NCBI RefSeq assembly: GCF_021134715.1
Contig: NC_060026.1
Location: 8,981,001 to 9,045,000, forward strand
Length of the DNA: 64,000 nucleotides
Source: Daphnia pulex
Taxonomy: Eukaryota; Arthropoda; Branchiopoda; Diplostraca; Daphniidae
Reading direction: 5' to 3'
Positions 22,142 through 31,058 of this stretch are shown here, piece by piece. The notes beneath the pieces were generated by a model. That model was not told where the DNA came from. It ran no database searches and was given only the letters and a program-made list of their open reading frames with translations. Position 1 is the stretch's first letter. Each line of letters begins with the position of its first letter. The translations under genes were made by a program, and so were the position numbers.

Positions 22142-22423
22142 TTGATTTTCGATGTAATTACTATCGTTATATTTTGGGAACTACGGTGTCTTTTATAAAG
22201 GAATAGATTCTGATGGTAAGATTGATTATCACACGAACACGTTTAGTCTTTTGAAATAGTCAGTCAGATTAGTCAGGTTATTTTTTTATATTTCCTTGGA
22301 TCTTTTGATCGCCACAAGCCTTGATTTCCGTAATGAAAGCTAACAAGCTTAGGCATGATAGTCGGCTACAATAGATGGGTTGTCGTCGTGCAATTTGTAT
22401 CAAGAAGTATACTTTAGGGGCAA

Positions 22424-22494
22424 GTATTGATGGTTCAGTGGTAGAATGCTCGCCTGTCACGCGGGCGGCCCGGGTTCGATTCCCGATCGATGCA
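22424..22494 (+). tRNA. tRNA-Gly body with anticodon GUC (copy 22)
   Basis: Loop CTGTCAC gives anticodon GTC. Acceptor GTATTGA/TCGATGC has two wobbles, and the T stem has a C49-A65 mismatch. Both promoter boxes and the TTTT terminator are intact. Shares its block with 24425, 2,001 bp away. Confidence 0.82.
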
Positions 22495-23070
22495 TTTTAA
22501 TCACCATTGCCCAAGACAGATTGGTAGAATCTACTCTATTGAGTTTAGTTTGCTGATATTCTTGCGCAGTACGTATAAGGACGGTACTTAGTGGTTAGTG
22601 GTGGTTGAAGCAATCTCCTTAAGCGGACTCTTTTTTGTTTGCCAGATTGGTTTAGATTACTTAATCTTCCTTTGATCATACCAATTGGCGAATAAACCAT
22701 TTGTAGGACAGAGAGGTACAAGTTATATCCATCGCCAGACTCTGTGTTTGTATCGTGGAAACCCAAGATAGTTATCGGTTCAAACTCGTCGTGTTCCAAC
22801 TGCTGTGGTAATCGACATTCAGACGCAAATGTTCCCCCTTTTGTAAACTCACTTGGTTCTATGCTCTCCCATTCCAAAAACTGTAGTCCCGTGTAGATCT
22901 AAAGTCACATTTTGATAAAAAGAAAAAAAAACAGTTAACTAAGATTCAAATTGAATTAGGATGCATATGTGTTGAGATAACAAGATATAGAAACAATGGT
23001 GATTAATGTTATTTGAACGTTGTATCCGTTTTAAAAGCCTAAACATACCTTCACAAGAAATATTTTTGCT

Positions 23071-23142
23071 AGATCTCGACGTGATTTGAACACGCAACCT
23101 CCTGATCTGGAGTCAGGCGCGCTACCGTTGCGCCACGAAATC
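23071..23142 (-). tRNA. tRNA-Trp-CCA: tRNA-Trp(CCA) copy 22, discriminator U
   Basis: U73 as at 21070, two units away; body consensus. Confidence 0.82.
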
Positions 23143-23424
23143 TTGATTTTCGATGTAATTACTATCTTTATATTTTGGGAACTACGGTGTCTTTTATAAA
23201 GGATTAGATTCTGATGGTAAGATTGATTATCACACGAACACATTTAGTCTTTTGAAAGAGTCAGTCAGATTAGTCAGGTTATTTTTTTATATTTCCTTGG
23301 ATCTTTTGATCGCCACAAGCCTTGATTTCCGTAATGAAAGCTAACAAGCTTAGGCATGATAGTCGGCTACAATAGATGGGTTGTTGTCGTGCAATTTGTA
23401 TCAAGAAGTATACGTGAGGTGCAA

Positions 23425-23495
23425 GCATTGATGGTTCAGTGGTAGAATGCTCGCCTGCCACGCGGGCGGCCCGGGTACGATTCCCGGTCGATGCA
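23425..23495 (+). tRNA. tRNA-Gly-GCC: tRNA-Gly(GCC) copy 23
   Basis: T55 changed to A, as at 21424; otherwise the GCATTGA type. Confidence 0.68.
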
Positions 23496-24070
23496 TTTTA
23501 ATCACCATTGCCCAAGACAGATTGGTAGAATCTACTCTATTGAGTTTAGTTTGCTGATATTCTTGCGCAGTACGTATAAGGACGGTACTTAGTGGTTAGT
23601 GGTGGTTGAAGCAATCTCCTTAAGCGGACTCTTTTTTGTTTGCCAGATTGGTTTAGATTACTTAATCTTCCTTTGATCATACCAATTGGCGAATAAACCA
23701 TTTGTAGGACAGAGAGGTACAAGTTATATCCATCGCCAGACTCTGTGTTTGTATCGTGGAAACCCAAGATAGTTATCGGTTCAAACTCGTCGTGTTCCAA
23801 CTGCTGTGGAAATCGACATTCAGACGCAAATGTTCCCCTTTTTGTAAACTCACTTGGTTCTATGCTCTCCCATTCCAAAAACTGTAGTCCCGTGTAGATC
23901 TAAAGTCACATTTTGATAAAAAGAAAAAAAGCAGCTGACTACAATTCAAATTGAATTAGGATACATGTGTGTTGAGATAACAAGATATTGAACCAATGGT
24001 GATTAATGTTATTTGATCGTTGTATCTGTTCTATAAGACCAAACATACCTTCACGAGAAATATTTTTGCT

Positions 24071-24142
24071 TGATCTCGACGTGATTTGAACACGCAACCT
24101 CCTGATCTGGAGTCAGGCGCGCTACCGTTGCGCCACGAAATC
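24071..24142 (-). tRNA. tRNA-Trp-CCA: tRNA-Trp(CCA) copy 23
   Basis: Consensus body; downstream TTTT missing. Confidence 0.95.
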
Positions 24143-24424
24143 TTGATTTTCGATGTAATTACTATCGTTATATTTTGGGAACTACGGTGTCTTTTATAAA
24201 GGAATAGATTCTGATGGTAAGATTGATTATCACACGAACACGTTTAGTCTTTTGAAATAGTCAGTCAGATTAGTCAGGTTATTTTTTTATATTTCCTTGG
24301 ATCTTTTGATCGCCACAAGCCTTGATTTCCGTAATGAAAGCTAACAAGCTTAGGCATGATAGTCGGCTACAATAGATGGGTTGTCGTCGTGCAGTTTGTA
24401 TCAAGAAGTATACGTGAGGGGCAA

Positions 24425-24495
24425 GCATTGATGGTTCAGTGGTAGAATGCTCGCCTGTCACGCGGGCGGCCCGGGTTCGATTCCCGATCGATGCA
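24425..24495 (+). tRNA. tRNA-Gly body with anticodon GUC (copy 24)
   Basis: Loop CTGTCAC gives anticodon GTC. GCATTGA acceptor and C49-A65 mismatch in the T stem. Two-unit duplicate of 22424 with a slightly different acceptor. Confidence 0.82.
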
Positions 24496-25071
24496 TTTTA
24501 ATCACCATTGCCCAAGACAGATTGGTAGAATCTACTCTATTGAGTTTAGTTTGCTGATATTCTTGCGCAGTACGTATAAGGACGGTACTTAGTGGTTAGT
24601 GGTGGTTGAAGCAATCTCCTTAAGCGGACTCTTTTTTGTTTGCCAGATTGGTTTAGATTACTTAATCTTCCTTTGATCATACCAATTGGCGAATAAACCA
24701 TTTGTAGGACAGAGAGGTACAAGTTATATCCATCGCCAGACTCTGTGTTTTTATCGTGGAAACACAAGTATAATTATCGGTTCAAACTCGTCGTGTTCCA
24801 ACTGCTGTGGTAATCGACATTTAGACGCAAATGTTCCCCCTTTTGTAAACTCACTTGGTTCTATGCTCTCCCATTCCAAAAACTCTAGTCCCGTGTAGAT
24901 CTAAAGTCACATTTTGATAAAAAGAAAAAAAGCAGCTGACTACAATTCAAATTGAATTAGGATACATGTGTGTTGAGATAACAAGATATTGAACCAATGG
25001 TGATTAATGTTATTTGATCGTTGTATCTGTTCTATAAGACCAAACATACCTTCACAAGAAATATTTTTGCT

Positions 25072-25143
25072 TGATCTCGACGTGATTTAAACACGCAACC
25101 TCCTGATCTGGAGTCAGGCGCGCTACCGTTGCGCCACGAAATC
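25072..25143 (-). tRNA. tRNA-Trp-CCA: tRNA-Trp(CCA) copy 24, C56 changed
   Basis: T loop TTTAAAT as at 7039 and 10045; downstream TTTT missing. Confidence 0.75.
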
Positions 25144-25425
25144 TTGATTTTTGATGTAATTACTATCGTTATATTTTGGGAACTGCGGTGTCTTTTATAA
25201 AGGAATAGATTCTGATGGTAAGATTGATTATCACACGAACACATTTAGTCTTTTGAAAGAGTCAGTCAGATTAGTCAGGTTATTTTTTTATATTTCCTTG
25301 GATCTTTTGATCGCCACAAGCCTTGATTTCCGTAATGAAAGCTAACAAGCTTAGGCATGATAGTCGGCTACAATAGATGGGTTGTCGTCTTGCAATTTGT
25401 ATCAACAAGTATACGTGAGTGGTAA

Positions 25426-25496
25426 GCATCGATGGTTCAGTGGTAGAATGCTCGCCTGCCACGCGGGCGGCCCGGGTTCGATTCCCGGTCGATGCA
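25426..25496 (+). tRNA. tRNA-Gly-GCC: tRNA-Gly(GCC) copy 25
   Basis: Consensus body and TTTT terminator. Confidence 0.97.
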
Positions 25497-26071
25497 TTTT
25501 AATCACCATTGCCCAAGACAGATTGGTAGAATCTACTCTATTGAGTTTAGTTTGCTGATATTCTTCCGCAGTGCGTATAAGGACGGTACTTAGTGGTTAG
25601 TGGTGGTTGAAGCAATCTCTTTAAGCGGACTCTTTTTTGTTTGCCAGATTGGTTTAGATTACTTAATCTTCCTTTGATCATAACAATTGGTGAAAAAACC
25701 ATTTGTAGGACAGAGAGGTACAAGTTATATCCATCGCCAGACTCTGTGTTTGTATCGTGGAAACCCAAGATAGTTATCGGTTCAAACTCGTCGTGTTCCA
25801 ACTGCTGTGGTAATCGACATTCAGACGCAAATGTTCCCCCTTTTGTAAACTCACTTGGTTCTATGCTCTCCCATTCCAAAAACTGTAGTCCCGTGTAGAT
25901 CTAAAGTCACATTTTGATAAAAAGAAAAAAAAACATCTGACTAAGAATCAAATTGAATCAGGATACATGTGTGTTGAGATAACAAGATATAGAAACAATG
26001 GTGATTAATGTTATTTGAACGTTGTAACCGTATAAAAGCCTAAACATACCTTCACAAGAAATATATTTGCT

Positions 26072-26143
26072 TGATCTCGACGTGATTTGAACACGCAACC
26101 TCCTGATCTGGAGTCAGGCGCGCTACCGTTGCGCCACGAAATC
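26072..26143 (-). tRNA. tRNA-Trp-CCA: tRNA-Trp(CCA) copy 25
   Basis: Consensus. Confidence 0.97.
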
Positions 26144-26425
26144 TTGATTTTCGATGTTATTACTATCGTTATATTTTGGGAACTACGGTGTCTTTTATAA
26201 AGGAATAGATTCTGATGGTAAGATTGATTATCACACGAACACATTTAGTCTTTTGAAAGAGTCAGTCAGATTAGTCAGGTTATTTTTTTATATTTCCTTG
26301 GATCTTTTGATCGCCACAAGCCTTGATTTCCGTAATGAAAGCTCACAAGCTTAGGCATGATAGTCGGCTACAATAGATGGGTTGTCGTCGTGCAATTTGT
26401 ATCAAGAAGTAAACGTAAGGAGCAA

Positions 26426-26496
26426 GCATCGATGGTTCAGTGGTAGAATGCTCGCCTGCCACGCGGGCGGCCCGGGTTCGATTCCCGGTCGATGCA
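26426..26496 (+). tRNA. tRNA-Gly-GCC: tRNA-Gly(GCC) copy 26
   Basis: Consensus body and TTTT terminator. Confidence 0.97.
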
Positions 26497-27073
26497 TTTT
26501 AATCACCATTGCCCAAGACAGATTGGTAGAATCTACTCTATTGAGTTTAGTTTGCTGATATTCTTGCGCAGTGCGTATAAGGACGGTACTTAGTGGTTAG
26601 TGGTGGTTGAAGCAATCTCTTTAAGCGGACTCTTTTTTGTTTGCCAGATTGGTTTAGATTACTTAATCTTCCTTTGATCATACCAATTGGCGAATAAACC
26701 ATTTGTAGGACAGAGAGGTACAAGTTATATCCATCGCCAGACTCTGTGTTTGTATCGTGGAGACCCAAGATAGTTATCGGTTCAAACTCGTCGTGTTCCA
26801 ACTGCTGTGGTAATCGACATTCAGACGCAAATGTTCCCCCTTTTGTAAACTCACTTTGTTCTATGCTCTCCCATTCCAAAAACTGTAGTCCCGTGTAGAT
26901 CTAAAGTCACATTTTGATAAAAAGAAAAAAAAAACAGCTGACTAAGATTCAAATTGAATTAGGATACATGTGTGTTGAGATAACAAGATATAGAAACAAT
27001 GGTGATTAATGTTATTTGAACGTTGTATCCGTTTTAAAAGCCTAAACATACCTTTACAAGAAATATTTTTGAT

Positions 27074-27145
27074 TGATCTCGACGTGATTTGAACACGCAA
27101 CCTCCTGATCTGGAGTCAGGCGCGCTACCGTTGCGCCACGAAATC
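27074..27145 (-). tRNA. tRNA-Trp-CCA: tRNA-Trp(CCA) copy 26
   Basis: Consensus body; 3' flank has one substitution. Confidence 0.97.
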
Positions 27146-27427
27146 TTGATCTTCGATCTAATTACTATCGTTATATTTTGGGAACTACGGTGTCTTTTAT
27201 AAAGGAATAGATTCTGATGGTAAGATTGATTATCACACGAACACATTTAGTCTTTTGAAAGAGTCAGTCAGATTAGTCAGGTTATTTTTTTATATTTCCT
27301 TGGATCTTTTGATCGCCACAAGCCTTGATTTCCGTAATGAAAGCTAACAAGCTTAGGCATGATAGTCGGCTTTAATAGATGGGTTGTCGTCGTGCAATTT
27401 GTATCAAGAAGTATACGTGAGGGGCAA

Positions 27428-27498
27428 ACATCGATGGTTCAGTGGTAGAATGCTCGCCTGCCACGCGGGCGGCCCGGGTTCGATTCCCGGTCGATGCA
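27428..27498 (+). tRNA. tRNA-Gly-GCC: tRNA-Gly(GCC) copy 27
   Basis: First base is A instead of G, so pair 1-72 is A-C; otherwise consensus. Confidence 0.85.
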
Positions 27499-28073
27499 TT
27501 TTAATCACCATTGCCCAAGACAGATTGGTAGAATCTACTCTATTGAGTTTAGTTTGCTGATATTCTTCCGCAGTGCGTATAAGGACGGTACTTAGTGGTT
27601 AGTGGTGGTTGAAGCAATCTCTTTAAGCGGACTCTTTTTTGTTTGCCAGATTGGTTTAGATTACTTAATCTTCCTTTGATCATAACAATTGGTGAAAAAA
27701 CCATTTGTAGGACAGAGAGGTACAAGTTATATCCATCGCCAGACTCTGTGTTTGTATCGTGGAAACCCAAGATAGTTATCGGTTCAAACTCGTCGTGTTC
27801 CAACTGCTGTGGTAATCGACATTCAGACGCAAATGTTCCCCCTTTTGTAAACTCACTTGGTTCTATGCTCTCCCATTCCAAAAACTGTAGTCCCGTGTAG
27901 ATCTAAAGTCACATTTTGATAAAAAGAAAAAAAAACATCTGACTAAGAATCAAATTGAATCAGGATACATGTGTGTTGAGATAACAAGATATAGAAACAA
28001 TGGTGATTAATGTTATTTGAACGTTGTAACCGTATAAAAGCCTAAACATACCTTCACAAGAAATATTTTTGCT

Positions 28074-28145
28074 TGATCTCGACGTGATTTGAACACGCAA
28101 CCTCCTGATCTGGAGTCAGGCGCGCTACCGTTGCGCCACGAAATC
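28074..28145 (-). tRNA. tRNA-Trp-CCA: tRNA-Trp(CCA) copy 27
   Basis: Consensus; two-unit duplicate of 26072. Confidence 0.97.
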
Positions 28146-28427
28146 TTGATTTTCGATGTTATTACTATCGTTATATTTTGGGAACTACGGTGTCTTTTAT
28201 AAAGGAATAGATTCTGATGGTAAGATTGATTATCACACGAACACATTTAGTCTTTTGAAAGAGTCAGTCAGATTAGTCAGGTTATTTTTTTATATTTCCT
28301 TGGATCTTTTGATCGCCACAAGCCTTGATTTCCGTAATGAAAGCTCACAAGCTTAGGCATGATAGTCGGCTACAATAGATGGGTTGTCGTCGTGCAATTT
28401 GTATCAAGAAGTATACGTAAGGAGCAA

Positions 28428-28498
28428 GCATCGATGGTTCAGTGGTAGAATGCTCGCCTGCCACGCGGGCGGCCCAGGTTCGATTCCCGGTCGATGCA
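28428..28498 (+). tRNA. tRNA-Gly-GCC: tRNA-Gly(GCC) copy 28
   Basis: T stem CCAGG/CCCGG has an A51-C63 mismatch; otherwise consensus. Confidence 0.85.
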
Positions 28499-29074
28499 TT
28501 TTAATCACCATTGCCCAAGACAGATTGGTAGAATCTACTCTATTGAGTTTAGTTTGCTGATATTCTTGCGCAGTGCGTATAAGGACGGTACTTAGTGGTT
28601 AGTGGTGGTTGAAGCAATCTCTTTAAGCGGACTCTTTTTTGTTTGCCAGATTGGTTTAGATTACTTAATCTTCCTTTGATCATACCAATTGGCGAATAAA
28701 CCATTTGTAGGACAGAGAGGTACAAGTTATATCCATCGCCAGACTCTGTGTTTGTATCGTGGAGACCCAAGATAGTTATCGGTTCAAACTCGTCGTGTTC
28801 CAACTGCTGTGGTAATCGACATTCAGACGCAAATGTTCCCCCTTTTGTAAACTCACTTTGTTCTATGCTCTCCCATTCCAAAAACTGTAGTCCCGTGTAA
28901 ATCTAAAGTCACATTTTGATAAAAAGAAAAAAAAACAGCTGACTAAGATTCAAATTGAATTAGGATACATGTGTGTTGAGATAACAAGATATAGAAACAA
29001 TGGTGATTAATGTTATTTGAACGTTGTATCCGTTTTAAAAGCCTAAACATACCTTTACAAGAAATATTTTTGAT

Positions 29075-29146
29075 TGATCTCTACGTGATTTGAACACGCA
29101 ACCTCCTGATCTGGAGTCAGGCGCGCTACCGTTGCGCAACGAAATC
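29075..29146 (-). tRNA. tRNA-Trp-CCA: tRNA-Trp(CCA) copy 28
   Basis: Pair 7-66 is G-A and base 9 is T; otherwise consensus. Confidence 0.82.
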
Positions 29147-29428
29147 TTGATCTTCGATCTAATTACTATCGTTATATTTTGGGAACTACGGTGTCTTTTA
29201 TAAAGGAATAGATTCTGATGGTAAGATTGATTATCACACGAACACATTTAGTCTTTTGAAAGAGTCAGTCAGATTAGTCAGGTTATTTTTTTATATTTCC
29301 TTGGATCTTTTGATCGCCACAAGCCTTGATTTCCGTAATGAAAGCTAACAAGCTTAGGCATGATAGTCGGCTTTAATAGATGGGTTGTCGTCGTGCAATT
29401 TGTATCAAGAAGTATACGTGAGGGGCAA

Positions 29429-29499
29429 GCATCGATGGTTCAGTGGTAGAATGCTCGCCTGCCACGCGGGCGGCCCGGGTTCGATTCCCGGTCGATGCA
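29429..29499 (+). tRNA. tRNA-Gly-GCC: tRNA-Gly(GCC) copy 29
   Basis: Consensus. Last Gly gene before the LTR element. Confidence 0.97.
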
Positions 29500-30072
29500 T
29501 TTTAATCACCATTGCCCAAGACAGATTGGTAGAATCTACTCTATTGAGTTTAGTTTGCTGATATTCTTGCGCAGTACGTATAAGGACGGTACTTAGTGGT
29601 TAGTGGTGGTTGAAGCAATCTCTTTAAGCGGACTCTTTTTTGTTTGCCAGATTGGTTTAGATTACTTAATCTTCCTTTGATCATACCAATTGGTGAATAA
29701 ACCATTTGTAGGACAGAGGTACAAGTTATATCCATCGCCAGACTCTGTGTTTGTATCGTGGAAACCCAAGATAGTTATCGGTTCAAACTCGTCGTGTTCC
29801 AACTGCTGTGGTAATCGACATTTAGACGCAAATGTTCCCCCTTTTGTAAACTCACTTGGTTCTATGCTCTCCCATTCCAAAAACTGTAGTCCCGTGTAGA
29901 TCTAAAGTCACATTTTGATAAAAAGAAAAAAAGCAGCTGACTACAATTCAAATTGAATTGGGATACATGTGTGTTGAGATAACAAGATATTGAACCAATG
30001 GTGATTAATGTTATTTGATCGATGTATCTGTTCTATAAGACCAAACATACCTTCACAAGAAATATTTTTGCT

Positions 30073-30144
30073 TGATCTCGACGTGATTTGAACACGCAAC
30101 CTCCTGATCTGGAGTCAGGCGCGCTACCGTTGCGCCACGAAATC
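30073..30144 (-). tRNA. tRNA-Trp-CCA: tRNA-Trp(CCA) copy 29
   Basis: Consensus body; downstream TTTT missing. Its 5' end is 101 bp from the LTR element's left end. Confidence 0.95.
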
Positions 30145-30241
30145 TTGATTTTTGATGTAATTACTATCGTTATATTTTGGGAACTGCGGTGTCTTTTATA
30201 AAGGAATAGATTCTGATGGTAAGATTGATTATCACACGAAC

Positions 30242-30245
30242 ACAT
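30242..30245. repeat. Target-site duplication, left (ACAT)
   Basis: ACAT abuts the 5' LTR; the matching copy is at 39915-39918. Other units read ACACATTTAGTC here once, which confirms a 4-bp duplication typical of Ty3/Gypsy integrases. Confidence 0.9.
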
Positions 30246-30631
30246 TGTAAGGATTCGTCAACCGCGACGTCGAAGAGGCGACGTTATTTTCTAAGTTCTT
30301 TAACCTTTTTATCTTTTCCTTTTTTTCTTGGTACTGAACCTTTTTCTTCTAGAATGTTCTTTTCCTCAATTTGACCCTTCTTCACCCGATACTTCCTATG
30401 AAATTTCTTCCGCCCTTTCCTTTGTCTTTCTTGCCCTCTGTAATTCCAAGTAGTAACTTCTTTTTCTAGAATGTTTCTCTCTTTTTCTCCCTTGCTATTT
30501 TGGGCATAAAAGGCCGCTCTGCCTTTTTATCGATGCGAATCCTTCCACAGCTGTCAGGCTGAATACACTTAAATTCAGAACTGGCAATCGAGTAGTAAGC
30601 TATTTACTATGCAGTAAGTAGAGTTATTACA
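30246..30631 (+). repeat. 5' LTR
   Basis: 386 bp, begins TGTAAGG and ends TTACA. A TATA-like CATAAAAGG lies at 30505-30513, a plausible Pol II start region for the element's transcript. Pyrimidine-rich in the middle. Confidence 0.95.
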
Positions 30632-30633
30632 TT

Positions 30634-30650
30634 TGGTGTCAAGAAGTCAG
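30634..30650 (+). promoter_or_regulatory. Primer-binding site
   Basis: TGGTGTCAAGAAGTCAG starts 2 bases after the LTR. The leading TGG matches a tRNA CCA end, and the rest is closest to the leucine tRNA primer sites used by other Gypsy elements (TGGTGTCAGAAGT). The tRNA assignment is tentative. Confidence 0.6.
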
Positions 30651-31058
30651 ATTGAACCCCGTTCTTTTATCTTTGCCTTTTCCATTCTCACTCTTACGTC
30701 CAGTATGTAAGTTTTGTGCGTGTGTGTGTTTGTTAGTGTTTAGTGACGTCATAACGCATTCAACTGGACCCGAAAAGAAAACAACTGGCTTCTGTGCATT
30801 CCGTGTGTGTCTTTTGTTTCGTTGGGGCACCTGACGCGCTTCTATGACGCCCGTTCTCTGACGTCTTCACTTTGGTCGAATGAGATTTACGCAACACACA
30901 CGGTTTGAAAAAATTTAATATTCAATCGGGTCAGTGCTGACAATGATGGGGGTGGGAATAAAGAACTTCCGACGAGGACTATTGGGCCGATAGTTCGAAC
31001 GGACCAACTCTTTTTTTCATTTTTTAACTGTTGTTATCATTTTTTTAAATTTTTAATC
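30651..31058 (+). other. Untranslated leader of the LTR element
   Basis: About 400 bp between the primer site and gag. Two overlapping open frames of about 60 codons on opposite strands show no protein features. Probably holds the packaging signal and the 5' splice site, neither of which I can place. Confidence 0.4.

Larger units (their letters stand above)
1211..30245. repeat. Tandem tRNA array, segment A (about 29 units)
   Basis: Head-to-tail units of about 1,000-1,004 bp. Unit order on +: Gly gene, 188-bp gap, exon-like fragment (antisense), an A-rich tract of variable length (the main cause of unit-length differences), about 170 bp of AT-rich spacer, Trp gene (antisense), then a spacer of about 280 bp to the next Gly gene. 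Units are nearly identical, differing by scattered substitutions. Diagnostic variants recur at 1-, 2-, 3- and 6-unit spacing. The segment ends where the LTR element has inserted. Confidence 0.97.
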
